From Brachionus koreanus (taxonomy: Eukaryota > Rotifera > Eurotatoria > Ploima > Brachionidae): a stretch of DNA of 56,849 nt. The stretch lies in the NCBI GenBank assembly GCA_016987375.1, contig PJRA01000048.1, forward strand, positions 2,101,334 to 2,158,182. The letters are read 5' to 3'. The notes beneath the pieces were generated by a model. That model did no database searches. It was not told where the DNA came from and saw only the letters and a list, made by a program, of their open reading frames with translations. This document shows positions 24,937 to 38,200 of this stretch, piece after piece (position 1 is the first letter of the stretch; every line of letters starts with the position of its first letter). The translations under genes were made by a program, and so were the position numbers.

Positions 24937-26820
24937 ATGGGATTTGTTGGTCTAGAAAAAATAATCGACTCGCTTAAAAAAAGTACCAAATACAACAACA
25001 TATTTGTAAATGTGCCTTTAAAGGAACTTAAATTTGTTGTAGATGGCTATCAATTGGTATTTACTTTTTTATCTTGGTATCAAGATGGTATATATGGCGG
25101 AAATTATGACATTTTATTTACGAATTTTGTCACCTTTCTAAACAAAATGCAGCCTTTTATTCAACTAGTGATTTTCAGTGGTTCAAAAGAAAGTGAGAAA
25201 AAGGCAACCGAACGGTTAAAAAGAAAAATTTCTAAGTTGGCAAATTTTGATTCTGACGAAAACTATTTTCTTTCGCTTAAAGAATTCAACCCATTGTTTT
25301 CTCGGATTGTTCTTACAGAGGCCTTAATTCACGTAGGTATTGATTATCTTATGTCAGCTGAGATGGAGGTTCATGGAGTTGCGTGCTACGCCAATGGAAA
25401 CAATTCAACCAATGGTTTCTTTACAGTTTTGTCCAAGGACTCATATTTCAATGTTTACTACATAGAAAAAGGCTATGTTTCTTGGAGATATGTCATGGAT
25501 ATTTTTAAGGATTTTTCTAAGATCAATAGCGATTTGGAAGTTCCTGTTTTTTACCTCAGAAATTTACTTGCTTTTAATCGTATGAGCTTTAAGTCGTGGA
25601 TTTATTTTTGCATTTTGCTCGGGGATTTCGATTTTGAGTTAAAGAAAAATATAAAATTCTATAAAAAATATAAATTGGACATGAAAACAATAAGTTATCA
25701 CAAAGCTCTTGATTATTTTCGGCATAATGAGAAAAAATTTCATGAAAATGGCTATCGCGATATACGCAGTACTTACGATTTAAATTCTATTCTAAAAGTT
25801 GATCAAATAATTGAAAAATTAGAGTTTAAAGTGACCAAAGTTGACTATTTGACAAGCTTGAATCAAAATTTAAATGATTTTGATAGATTTACAAATAACA
25901 TCAGACAATTTATGAAAGTTTTTTTTCCATTATTGATTGAAAACATGAACCAAGAGCCGAGTGTTTTTGTTCCCTGCTTAGAATCATACTATTTGAGCTA
26001 TGTATTGATCAGGGACAAATTTAATGGAGGCGATTACATCACTGAATATTTTCGTAAAAAAAATCCTAATAAAAAAACAATGGTTGAAAATCGACTGATA
26101 AAAATTGGTCCTTTTGAGGAAAATTTTTTGTATCGTTATCTCAAAAAGCAAAGCGATTTAAGCGCTTTGAACATGAAAATGGATAATTTGTCTTTATTTT
26201 ACATTGCTTTATGTTTGACAACAAAATTTTTGAAAAATAAATGGTCAGAATATTCCACTAAAAGAATACGCGAAGCTTTATTAATTAATTTAATGCTGAT
26301 TAATTTTAAAATATATGATTATAAGCTAAATGAAGTTTTTGATGAGAACTCAAATGATATTGATATAATTTTTAGCTACAACTTAAATGAACAAGACCAA
26401 TTAAAAGTACCACTACTTATTGAAAAATATGACCAAATTGCTTGTGATACAAATGTTGATTTAAATGACTATTTGAGCAAGGAGTTAGAAGAAGTTCATT
26501 TGATAAATCAGTTCCAGGCTTTTTATCACTCAGTTGGATTGTTGAACAAATTGGCAGGTTTTAATCTAATATTTCTAAGTCCTCATCGCTTTTTAAATGG
26601 AAGATTTGTTGCTAAATTTCTCCGAGAAATGACATTAGTTACTACAACAGGTTTTGAAATAGAACAAATAATTGAAGGAATGTCGTCTGTTTTAAATTTA
26701 AAAAATATGCTTATGCGCAAATTTGATAAATTCTATCAAAATCTGGAAATTGAAGAAGATGAAACTTGTAAAGAAAAGTCAAAAGACATATCGGAGCTCT
26801 TGGAGCGAATAAAAATATAA
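24937..26820 (+). CDS. Asteroid-like PIN/XPG-fold protein
   Basis: An intronless 627-aa protein of the Asteroid (ASTE1) family, FEN1/XPG-related nuclease-fold proteins linked in animals to EGFR signalling and DNA-repair choice. It starts, as the family does, with MGFVGLEKIID, where the free N terminus is part of the active-site fold. It continues with FVVDGYQLVFTFLSWYQ (residues about 33-49), YGGNYDILFTNFVTFL, and a positively charged helix (ATERLKRKISKL). The metal-site regions differ from active XPG enzymes: the EADRDI-type motif reads SAEMEVHG, DSDF reads KDSYF, and the GND region reads GDFDF, so activity is uncertain. The C-terminal half is diverged and helical. Length is near the human family member (about 680 aa). 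No partner gene is evident nearby. Confidence 0.75.
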   Translation: MGFVGLEKIIDSLKKSTKYNNIFVNVPLKELKFVVDGYQLVFTFLSWYQDGIYGGNYDILFTNFVTFLNKMQPFIQLVIFSGSKESEKKATERLKRKISKLANFDSDENYFLSLKEFNPLFSRIVLTEALIHVGIDYLMSAEMEVHGVACYANGNNSTNGFFTVLSKDSYFNVYYIEKGYVSWRYVMDIFKDFSKINSDLEVPVFYLRNLLAFNRMSFKSWIYFCILLGDFDFELKKNIKFYKKYKLDMKTISYHKALDYFRHNEKKFHENGYRDIRSTYDLNSILKVDQIIEKLEFKVTKVDYLTSLNQNLNDFDRFTNNIRQFMKVFFPLLIENMNQEPSVFVPCLESYYLSYVLIRDKFNGGDYITEYFRKKNPNKKTMVENRLIKIGPFEENFLYRYLKKQSDLSALNMKMDNLSLFYIALCLTTKFLKNKWSEYSTKRIREALLINLMLINFKIYDYKLNEVFDENSNDIDIIFSYNLNEQDQLKVPLLIEKYDQIACDTNVDLNDYLSKELEEVHLINQFQAFYHSVGLLNKLAGFNLIFLSPHRFLNGRFVAKFLREMTLVTTTGFEIEQIIEGMSSVLNLKNMLMRKFDKFYQNLEIEEDETCKEKSKDISELLERIKI

Positions 26821-27885
26821 ATAAGTTTTTTACTTTTTCACCAATATTAAATTAAAAATTATTAAAAATTTTCTTGAAATTAATTTTAAAAAACATTAGC
26901 TCAACTAAACGGGAAAAAAATTTTATTGTTGAAAAACATAAGTTATTATTTCTCAGGAAAAGGATCGCATCAATTCACCAAATCTTTCCAATCTTCCATA
27001 CATTAAATTTTAAAATCTATTTGTGAAACCATTGGACAGTTTTTCACTTATTCATGGCTCAAAATCTTTAACCACTTTGACCAAAAAGTATCCCTTTGAA
27101 TATTTTCGATCATTTCAATCTTCTTAAGCTAAGGGCATCAAGAGCTAATGGCAGAGTCTAAGTGTCTAACCATTGAACAGAAGCTTAATGTTGTTAATAT
27201 TGGGGTACCTAAAGGATTTCTTTGACAAACTCAAAATCCTGAAAGCTTTATAATAATCGACCCTTTTCTAACCTATTGGATAATGAGAAAGTGCTCATCT
27301 ACACTGCAATTATTACTCAGTCGAAACCGGTCCGTCATTTTTTGATGAATTTATGATATCCTGATTTATAATGTCTTTTTATAATATATAATAAAATAAA
27401 AAAAACTATTTATTTGATCAAAAATATTTTTGAACAAGTTTAAGTTTCCAAATTTTATTAACATTCAGAGGCCGGAGGGATTTTTCGACCAATTTTATTC
27501 GACTCGTTTTTATACTTTTCTTGAAAATAAAATTACTTAGTAATAAAAATTAAATAATTTTATAATATTTTTGATTTAAGATATGATTAAAAAAAAAATT
27601 ATAAAAAATGATTAAATTTATTGAATAAAAAACAAATAAAGCAAGTATAAATATTTTATTTAAATTTCCTTTATTTCCATCTTTGTTTTAAATGTTAACA
27701 TTTTGTTTGAAAAATTAAGAAATGATTATGAAATTTTTTGGATCATTTAAAAGTCTTTAATAAATCTTTAATAATTCATTGACTGGGTCTTACAAAATAA
27801 AGTTTTTGCCAACTGAATTTCTTTCTATCAAAAAGAAAAAAATTTTCATTTACTCTAAAAAATTATTGATATTTGGATTGTTTCA
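26821..27885. other. AT-rich spacer holding one dispersed-repeat copy
   Basis: Apart from the repeat at 27259-27343, I see nothing coding. Confidence 0.5.
27259..27343 (+). repeat. Internally deleted copy of a dispersed repeat
   Basis: It matches the reverse complement of 47.88-48.05 kb. It starts gacccttttctaacctattgg, runs to gctcatct, then jumps to acactgcaat and cagtcgaaaccggtcc. About 75 bp present in the other copy are missing between two tcatct motifs, as in a microhomology deletion. Confidence 0.8.
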
Positions 27886-28255
27886 AGATCTTGAGTAAAA
27901 TTTAAAAGTTAAAGCAATCACAAACGACTTGCTAAAAATAACGCTTAACAGAAATGAATAAGCCTTAGCGCTTAGGTTGTTTATCATGCCCGGGCCCATA
28001 CTCCTGTTTATGTCCAAATTATCTAGTTTATTGATTGTTTGTTTGATACCAAACATTTCGTCTGTATATGAATCACATATTTTGTCTGTTTTAAGATTGA
28101 GTTCTGGAAAATTTGGATTGATTTCTTCGTTAATATCTTTAAAAGAACGATGTAAAATATTTGTTTAAAGTACCTTACAGCGATAGTTGTTAAACTTTCT
28201 GAATTACCAATTTTAGGTGCTTTAAACGATTTGTTTCCGGCCTTCAATTCTTCAA
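27886..28255 (-). mobile_element. Decayed LINE fragment, linker and start of the RT domain
   Basis: The minus strand reads KAPKIGNSESLTTIAVRYF, then NPNFPELNLKTDKICDSY, then INKLDNLDINRSMGPGMI followed by NNLSAKAYSFLLSVIFSKSF. This matches the segment before RT motif 1 in non-LTR elements, where KS-x-GPDGI and LSxIFxxS are diagnostic. One frame change is needed near 28150. Both ends are missing. Confidence 0.62.
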
Positions 28256-29783
28256 AGCGGTTTTCTAATGCTATATACTACTTTTTACAATTAGAGATAG
28301 CTAATTGCTTTTAATAGAGGCAACATAAATTAAAAGCACATCAAAACACAATCAAAATATTTGAGACACCTAAAGATACTTTTGTTTTCATTTAAGACCT
28401 CATTGGATCTAATGTTTTGGTTTACAAAAGTACAAAAATTAGCTCTTTTGCTGTCCATTCTGCAATTACTGTTCAAGTCAAAATAATAATAATAATAATA
28501 ATAATAATAGTTAATATTCGTTATTAGTTTAACTAAACTTTAAAATGATTCAAGAGAGGGCAAAAAGAATGAGAAAATTCATATCACATTGAAACACAAA
28601 GAACATTTAATCTTCTCAGTTTGATACTTCTAAATTGAATTTAATTTTTTTTGAATTTTTCTATTAATTTTTTTTAAATCGATTTTTTAATAATTTATCC
28701 TGCGTTTACTTTTAGAGTCTATTCAAAAATTAGAATTTTAAACTTTTTATCTATTTTTATAAATTAAATTCAAACAAATAAATTCAATAAGAACAAACTT
28801 AAGACAAATGAATGAAATTTTATTTTGCTTTAGAACATCAGTCAAGATATTTAAGTAAGATTTACTAATTATTCAAATCGTTTACTTTATCATTACTTTT
28901 TAAACATTATAATAATATAGTAAAATATCTAGTACCTTTCATGTCTTATTTCAATATTTATACATAGATCAAATGTTTTCATTTACCTTTTTTCTAATTA
29001 TATTTTCATGATTTTTATTTTTAGACTGAAATAGCTAGATACAGGTATACAAATAAATGCATAAAATTAATGACTTTTTTTATTTCATAATTTAAAAAAA
29101 AAATTTTTTTCAAAATATTTGTTGTCTTATAAAATATATTTTTACTTCAAAGCAAGTCATCTTAATCTTGTTGTTATATTTCATGCAAAAATCGAAAAGT
29201 TTTCCTGATTTTATCGCATTGAGAATTAAAAACTAAAAATATTATAGGTAAATTATTATCAGGCTTAACGAGCTCAAAATGAATTTCTTGTTATATAAAT
29301 ATTTTGTTATAAACTAAAATACAATTTTTTTTTATAAAATCTAAAAAATTTTCTAATGAAAAACGAAACGGTCAATTTTTAAAAAAATTAAATTATGATA
29401 AAAAATGCTCTGGTAAAATTTATCAAATTTTATAGTTTATTAATAAAAATAGAAATGTTTAGATTAAATAAAAATTGAAATAAAATTTAACTTTTTCGAT
29501 TGAAAAAAATTGATTGAAATGATTTAAATTAGAAAAAAAATTATAAAAAAAAAAGCTGGTTTGTAATTGATACTTAAAATTAAATTAAAGAAAGAAAAGT
29601 CTAAGTTTTTTTTTTCAATTCAACTTGCAAGTCGTAAATAGATATTAGGTTGGGATTTTTGTTCAACTGAAATTTTTCTAAAGTAAAAAATAATTTCTAA
29701 TAAAATTTTTTAAAAAATAAATAAATTTTAAATTGAAAAATAGTAACATAATTGAATAGAATGATATGTTTTATTCAATTCAA
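28256..29783. other. AT-rich spacer with a microsatellite
   Basis: No gene is seen. An uninterrupted AAT run lies at 28482-28509. Confidence 0.5.
28482..28509. repeat. (AAT)n microsatellite
   Basis: About nine perfect AAT units in a row, flanked by non-repetitive sequence. Confidence 0.95.
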
Positions 29784-30174
29784 TTAAATTAAATCAAAAT
29801 CCTTCTTTTTTCTTAAAAATTCGCTAATCTTTGTTCTAACAATCGTAGAAAATTCTTGAAATGATATTCGGCCATCAGAATTAGTATCAACCATTTTGAA
29901 ATAATCATGCAAATTTTTATTTAAATTTTCTTCTGATTTCTTCAATTTTTTTTCTATTTTCGGTAAGAGTTCGTTTGCTTCATCAAAATTAATCGATCCG
30001 TCATGATTTAAATCGAATTGATCGAACCATTTATTCAAATATTTTTTCTTAAAATCTTTTCCAGCAATGAATTGGGTGGACAAAGCTTAAAAAATTAATA
30101 TCAAATTTTATAAGTGAAAATAAATGACTTTAAAATTTACCCAAAACTAACAAAAGTAGCAAAATTTTTTTCAT
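29784..30174 (-). CDS. Small secreted two-EF-hand protein
   Basis: Two exons (30174-30141 and 30085-29784) joined by a 55-bp GT-AG intron give 111 aa. Exon 1 encodes a signal peptide (MKKILLLLLVLALS, cleavage probably after residue 15-19). Two canonical EF-hand loops follow: D36-x-N38-x-D40-G-S42-x-N44-x-x-E47 and D78-x-N80-x-D82-G-R84-x-S86-x-x-E89, separated by a lysine-rich helix (IEKKLKKSEENLNKNL). It is therefore a predicted extracellular or ER-lumen calcium-binding protein. It lacks the C-terminal HDEL-type signal of reticulocalbins, which favours secretion. The domain call is sure; the family is not, since small secreted EF-hand proteins are hard to tell apart. Confidence 0.85.
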
Positions 30175-31445
30175 TTTAAAACTTTCAAAGAACTTTAGAA
30201 AAAAACTAAATTAAATTTTGTTAGAACTTTTTTGTTAATAAAATATTCAATAGGTAACATTTTCCAATTACGTAAAGCTTAGTTGAATAGAGTTTCATAA
30301 TAAGTCAACATAAATGTAATATTTTGACTGCTTTCTTAAAAAAAAATTGACAAAAATTTGATTTCAAGCTTGCTACTTGGATTTAAGCTTTATTTATTAA
30401 ATTTAAACATTTACTTTGAAAAAAATATCTTAGAATTTACTCTAAACGAACAAATATCAACGATTTGAAAAGAAATTTATTAGTGTTGAAATTTTAAAAA
30501 AAGATCTGGATGAAGTTTCCTTAAAATATTTAAAACTTTGTAATGTTTGAAATTAAACAAGCGGTTTTTAAATTTTGCTATAAAAGAAACAATATCAAGT
30601 TTTTGAGATCAATAAATCTTATATTTTTACAAGACTAAAATACGACACTAAAAATCGATTATTTTAATTAATAATCATCAATACAATTTTTTTCAAATAA
30701 AAAACATATCATTTTAAACGGTAATTTTCTTAGACTTGTTATAAAACATGTACCGCAATATTTATATTTTTGTCCAAAATTTATTTATGCATTGTTATTT
30801 AAATTTAATTAAAATTTATTTAATGGAAAAATTTCAATTGTACTCATTAAAATTAAACTTTAATATTATATCAACTTAATTTTAGATTAAGCCTGGTAGT
30901 CAACTAAAATTCAGATTTAATAAATGTTATGATTTAATATTCATTAAAAAACGAATTTAATCAAAAGCTTAATTTCATTTTAAATTAAATTTATATTACA
31001 AACTAATAAAAAAGCAAAATGCATCTTTTTCAGTTTTTTTAAAGTAACTTTATTAGTCATCAAACATAAAAAAAAATTAATTCAGAGATGATTAGATTCT
31101 TTTTCAAGACATAAATTAAAAACAATTGTCATTAGAGTCTGAAAACGTAGTGAATTAGCAAATGATTTAAGCATGTCGAAAAAAATTGATAAATAATTCA
31201 AAGCTTAAAATAAATTATTTCCAGATGCTTTTTGTTAAAAAATATCTGAAATCGCTTCTAAAATCTAGTAAATAAGTTCAAATAATTTATTTTTAGAATT
31301 TAATTTTCAAAAAAATTTTCAAAGTTTTTAAAAAGGTTAATTTAATCAATTAATTTAATTTCTTTTGAACAAATTAAAAACTTTTAGATCTTGATTATTT
31401 TTATAATTATTTTGTTTTTTTTTTGTTTCTTTTTAAATTCAGTCC
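30175..31445. other. AT-rich spacer, no gene seen
   Basis: No coding, RNA or repeat signal was found. It should contain the promoter of the secreted EF-hand gene. Confidence 0.5.
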
Positions 31446-31898
31446 TGCTACGATCCGATGAATTCACCACGTTTTACGTAAAATTACGTTAATTTATATA
31501 TATTTATATATGAATCATGTAAGGTTCATTAAGTAATAACCTTAGTAAATAAAATTTTATTTCACTTAATATACCTAATTACGTTTTTCTTAGTTTTAAC
31601 TTTTAAATTCAAAATAGCTTAATGTAAATGGTATCAAATTTGATTCTAAACTAAAATTTATCTAGTTTTTGACGAAATAAAAAAACGCTACAATACACGG
31701 CTTAATCTGATTAAGATACTGTCAAACAAAAAATGGGGCTTAATCAAAAAACGTCAGAAAACCTAAAATAACGTTAATATGCTATTTTTTACGTTAAAAA
31801 GCGTTTTCTAGAAACTGGTATTTCACGTTATTTATCGTCAAATTTGGTAAATTAACGTAATTTTTTGTAAAACGTGGTGAATTCATCGGATCGTAGCA
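31446..31898. mobile_element. MITE with ~50-bp terminal inverted repeats
   Basis: It begins tgctacgatccgatgaattc and ends with the exact complement. The two ends match over about 50 bases with two differences. The 453-bp interior has no ORF but repeats the word acgtta several times on both strands. A target-site duplication is not clear beyond CC on either side, so the superfamily is open. The 31899-32275 flank is empty AT-rich DNA. Confidence 0.85.
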
Positions 31899-32275
31899 CC
31901 ACTATATAAATTGAAAAATATTGACATGAAAAGATTTTTTATAAATTTAATATAAATTTAATTTATTACTTTTTAAAATAAATAAATTAACAAAAAATAA
32001 TTTTAGACTTCCTTGGGATTTATCCGAAGGACTGTAGCATTTTTTCAAACTGGAATGCTACAAAAATGATTAGAGAAATTGAAGATATGATGATGAAATA
32101 AAAGGCAAAAATAAAAAGCAATTAGTAATTATGTGTTTCTTGTTTTGGCTAATTCATTCCTTTTATCTTAGAGCTTTAAGAATAATTTTTTTTTTAAAAT
32201 GGAATAGAAAACACATCATTAAATTGTTAAAATTTTTATTAGCTTAATAAAAAATTATTTAAACGAAAATAAATC

Positions 32276-35200
32276 TTAGCTTAAAAATTTTTTTGGTAGC
32301 GGTCTGTTTGGATTCAAATTGACATCGTGAAGAGGAGATATTTTACCAGGTAAAGGTTCTAAACGACCAAATGATCCTGTTTGTGCATTTTGAAGAGATT
32401 GCTGCTGTGAGGGTTGATATTTGGTTACTGTAGTACTAGATTTTGTCTTCATTTTAGTATTAGCTCCCAATGGATTTATAGTTCCTATATTTGGCATTGT
32501 ATTGAAAATTTTGTTGAAGTTGTTCTCTCTATTTACAAGTTCCATTTGAAAATACTGTTTTTCATTCTTAAATTTTATAACAATTTATTTAAGGTTTAAT
32601 AAATTTTCTGAATTACTTGTAATTTTTTGAGTAATTCTTCTTTGTCGTTAAGATTTTTTTTCAAATTTTGTATCATATCTAAATCTTCTTGTCTGGATTC
32701 TCTGTTCAAAAATCTATCATGCATTTCTCTCAGTCTAATTTAAGAAAAAATTTTTTTTTTTAACTTTAATGTTTATCTCATGCTTACTTTTCATCCGTTT
32801 CTATTATTTTTTGTTTAAGCAATTCTTGAGCTTGTTTGAATTCATTTACAAGAGTTTGCTTCTGTTTCATATGCTCACCATTTAGTCGAGTTATTTCCTC
32901 CTCTTTTTTTTTATTTATAAAAGACTCTTTGAGTTTTAATTCGTTTTGTAAGTCAGCTCGGATTTGTTTTATTTCGCGTTGTTTTAGATCAATTTCTTCC
33001 TTTAATGTATTGTTAAGTAATTTAAGTTCATGCATTTCATTGTTAATTTTGTCTATTTGTTTTTGCTTAGATCTTATCTCACTTTGATAATCATCTTGTT
33101 TGATTTCAAATTCTCGTTCTTTTTGTTTATTAGTCTCAATTACTCTTTCCAACTCACTTCTGATCGTCATTACTTCCATTTCGCTTTCATGCTTAATTTT
33201 ATCCATTTCAGTAAAATATTCTTGTTGGAGTTCATATTTCATTAATTCTTAAATTAAAATATTCTTAGAAAAATTAAATAAAATTTATCCTCTAGTTTAA
33301 AGATTATTATTAGGAAAAATTAATTTTAAAATTTTTCATAAACTATAATTGACCCTATTCTATCCTAGCGGATAATGGAGAGGCGCTCATCTTCTTTTCG
33401 AGTATCTTTTTGAGCAAAAGCATAGATCTGACACAGAGGCTACTGCATCATTTCTTTTTTAAGAACTATGCTGTAAGAATATTTTATCAATTAAAATACA
33501 AAGGATTTAATCATTTAAATGAAATAAATGAACTTCTCAAAAAGAATTATTTTTATTATTCTAAAATTTTTTTTACAGATAATGTTGCATCTCGGGAAAT
33601 TGATATTAAAAGTATTAAACCTGCAATTTAGGAGAATTTTAGCTTGATTTTTGATCATATTTAGTTTCTAAACATATATTCTCTATCTTCAACTCCTTGA
33701 GGAAAAGAAGGCGTCTCCTCGTTCCTTCCATTCTACCACCGTTTTATTAGCCTTGGAAAAAAATGCAAAAAAATTTTCTTTTTTTTTGTTACTCCAGTCA
33801 GGGTTTAGGGGGCCAAAAAACTCACCACACCCTTCTTCAACTTGGTCTTGTTTACTAAAATGCCCTTATCTAAGAAAATGAGTTATTGAGCTAAAAAGAT
33901 GATAATCAGACAGAGAAAATTCTGGGCTTTATGCTTGATGAGGAAGAAGTTCGTTCCTTCCCACTCTTCTATTTTTGCCATTGTTTCTCTAGCTGCATGA
34001 GTTCAAACGCTATCTTGAGGAAACACTTTAGATTGACCAAAGAAGAATATTTTTCTTGGAATGAAGCATGCATTCAAATCAATCAGAATAAACATCTGGT
34101 TTTATACCACGACTGTCTGGAACCAACTCAAAGTGTATTTCCCCCTGGAAATTCTACCCAACACACAAAATCATCTGTTTATCAAAGCGTCCTCCTTTTA
34201 TGACTGGTTAAGCTGGTTGAAATGGGAAAATAGATCCAATACTCATTGTGATATAGCGACATCTAATCCTTTCATCCTTTGAAGAGTTACATAACAACTT
34301 TTAAATTTTTTAAAACAATCTAACCTTTCTTATACTAGAAATATTTCACGAGTTATTGCTGTTTTTGGATAATAACGTCACATTATCAAAATTTCGTTTA
34401 ATAAACAAAGAGTTAGGCTTTTTTAAGTTTTGGAATTACAAAAATGCTAAAATCAGAAATATCCAGGCTTTTATAAAATGCAAAAATTAATGACTCAACA
34501 TAATTTTCAAGTTTGAATGTTTTGAAAAATCCCTTAGACATTCTAGTGATAAAATTAAAAAAAATAAATACTCTTGTAAATAATTAGTGACGCAAAATCT
34601 TGTGATTATTGAATTAAATGAAAGTGTTTATTTTCAAGGGAATACGCTTTAAAAGTTCATGAAACTATTCAATTTAATTAAAATATAATTTTCGAAAAAA
34701 CTACCTTGAAATAAATGATTTTTTATTGTTTTAAGCTTGAAATTTCAGTATTAGATGGCTATTTAAATTTAAAAAGGTTTATCTTTTAAATTAAAATTTG
34801 GAAAAACTTTCTGTTTGCTTATAAATTTTGCTGCGTTTACAATATTGAAATCACTTAAACTTTTGACCAAATTTGGTGAAATATTAAAACTAATGATTAA
34901 CATCGAATAAGAATTAAAGCATGAATGATTTAATCTAATATTTTTTGTTTTTTTTTTAAATACATATTTTTATTTTATTAAAATAATATTTAAAAGATAA
35001 TGATTTTGAAAAATAAATGGAGAAAAATTGGTTACCTATTAAGACAAAATTGCTTAGATTATTACAATACATTACTTTATTGCTCCTACTATTTTATATA
35101 AATGATAAAAAAAATGTTTGATTTTTTCGAAGTCGGTAATATGAACAATTTCAGGAATCAAATCGTTTCAGTAAGCCGAACAAAATTAAAAAATTTCATT

Positions 35201-38200
35201 ATTATTCTTAAAAATAAAAAAATTTGGATATTTTTGCTTCTAGTAAAGCTGTCATTTTAAGCCTTTGAGCCACATTTTTAAAAATTGAATCAACAGTTGA
35301 GATTTCAAATTTTTTTTACTTTAAATTCAAAAAATAATCATAACATCTAAATAATTTAGCCGTAGGACACCTTATTATTTATAAGCATGGAAAATAATTT
35401 AAACATTGGATGTCTTTATGATAAGGTTTTCAAATTGTATTTTAAATGGGATTCAAAGAAAATTCATTTTTTTTTAAGTTAAAGAACCTGGTACTGCTTT
35501 AAAAAAAAAACTAACAAAATTTAATTGATAAATATTTTGAAGCCGAAAAAATTTAATTTAGGTATAAAATCTACCTATTTGCTTGTTGAAAGTTTCTTGT
35601 TGCATTTCGAGCTCCAAATTTTTGGAGTTCTCCAAAGATTCTTTCATAGTTGAAATAGCTGCCTTTTGAGCAATTGACTGACTTTTCAAATCGTTTAAAT
35701 GTCGATGTTTTAGTTCGGCTATTTTTTCTTCGTTTTGCTGAGTTAATTTTTCAATTAATGTCTTTGTTTCTAGATTTTGCTGTGATTGTAATTCGTCTAA
35801 TTTGAGTTTATATTCATCATTTAAACGATTTAATTTCTCAATTAAATCTCGATTCTCTTGTTCTAGATCATATTTTAACTTCTCCAGCTTTTCATTTGAA
35901 GTTAATTCTTTTTGACTAAGCTCTTTTTTCAACAGTGAAATCTTGACAAATTAACAAAACATGAAATTTTATGCTAAAATTAATTTAAAACTTGACAACT
36001 TGAAAACTCTTCATTTAGAGAGTCTTTTTGAGTTAATTTTTGGTTAATAAAAACATGAATGATTTTCAGTGTCTGAGAACTTGTAAAGAGTTATGTTTTA
36101 AAGTAAAGTCGCAAAGTGGTGGCTACAAAAGTCAAAATTTAAGAAAATATTCAAAACATACATTATTTTGTAAAAAAGTTTTACAAATAATACGAATTCT
36201 TGGTAGAAAAACTATTTTTTTTTTAAGAAACCAAAAATTTCTTTTACCTTTCTTTAAATATTTTGAATTTTGAAAATAAATTTACGGAGAAATTTATTTT
36301 TAAAAAAGAGCAATAAGTCTAATAAAAAAACAAAACTACTAGAATATTTTTTAAAATTAAAATAAAGCTTCTTTTTAAATTTGTTTTTTTTTTGAAGCAA
36401 AATTTAAAAAATATAAAATTTTTTACTTCTTCGAGTAATTCATTAATTGTAGTTTGCCAATTTAATTTTAGGTTTTCCATCTCTTCATTTTTAATCATTC
36501 GAAGATTTTCTAATTCAACACGTTTTTCTTCATCTTTTATTTGCTGCAAGTCAATTCGAAGCTTTTCACATTCAACTCTATTTGAAAATTTTAGTAATTT
36601 TTTTAATTAAAAAAATTATATGAGTTCAACTGACCTGAGAGTTTCTTCCCATTTTGCATTCAAGTCTTTGTTTAATTTGTCTATTTGAATTTTAAATTCG
36701 AGTTTGCTATCCTTTGAAGTTGATTCAAATACAAAGCGCAAATTCTCAAGCTCATTTTCCAGTTCATCAATTCGAATTTTTCTTTCTTTGGACAAACCAT
36801 TCGAAACTTTTAGTTCATTATCAAGTTTTTTATTGATCAAATTAAGATTATTATTTAAAGCTAAAGTTTCATTTAATTCAATTTTTAGTTGATCGAATTT
36901 TTCTTGTAAAATTTGATAATTTTCATCTAAATTTTTTGTTTTTGATTTGAACTCATCGAACAATTTTTCATATTTTAACTTAAGATCTATGTTTTCGTTA
37001 ATTAACTTTTGATTTTCGGCATTAAAATTTTTTGTCAAATCCTTTTTAAAAATATATAAATGATTAGTAAATTTTTAAATAAAATTTAGATTTAAAAATG
37101 AATTTCAAAATTTTTGAATTTTTGGAAATAATTAAAGAAATTAATTAAATAATTTTAATGTCAGAACATTTCAAAATTAACATAGAAATTTTTATTATAG
37201 AAAAATTTTTTTAAAAAAATTGTGAAGATTTTAGTTATTTTCCCAATAAAATTTAAAAAGATATCCAAGTGTAGATTCCAAAGATAGTTAGGGAACACAG
37301 CGAATTTAAAATTTTTCCCTTAGGTAAATCTACGAAATATATTTCAAAGAGGTTTTATTGAGTCATAACAATTTTTATTATCCTTAATATTATTCTCCTT
37401 TATATAATAAGACTTTTATAAAACTTAAAATATTTTATTATTTTAACGAATAATTTATTTTTATTTTAAATATTATTAATTATTAATATAATATTGTTAT
37501 TATTCTTTAACCTAGAAAATATATTTCAAAAAGGTTTAATTGAGGCAGGACAATTTTGTTTTAAGAAATTCTTACAAATTCATCTTCCTTATTGTTTCTT
37601 TACTTTTTAATAAGGAAAATTAAAAACCACATATATACTCAGGAATAATATTCAAACAATTTGAATCTGAAATATCAAAAATTGAACTTATGTTACCCTT
37701 TGTTTCTGATGAAAATTCGGAGACAAATTCAAAATTTTTATTATTTTCATTGATTTTTGCTTATTGTAAAAAATTGTGTAAATACAAAAATGCAATCATC
37801 AAAAGTTCCATCAATATACCTAGTCATCAATTTAATTTTTAAAGTATTTTTAAAATAAATTTTAGGGTAATTTGTTAAGGTTTTTTAGAGGTTATCGTAC
37901 AATTTTCTCTAAAATCTCTATAAAAATTTCTGATCTGGGTAATTATGTGACCCACCATTCACAAATTTTGTCACCTATTTATATGAACAAAAAATAATGA
38001 ATAAAAAATTTTAGGGTTCAAAAAATTTTTTTCTTAACCATATTTTTCAATTTTGAACACAGAAATTGACTTTTAACAAAAATTTTTCATTCTCTTAAAT
38101 TTTGCTCCCATAATTTTAGGTCGCGAAAGATGTGAATAGATCGGATCACAAAATACGAGAAAAGATTTAAGTCACATGATTTGTGAACGATGGGTCACAT

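Noticed and set aside
33931..34282. Plus-strand ORFs in FAM184 intron 5
   Set aside because: They are antisense shadows of the mariner transposase relic, which reads on the minus strand.
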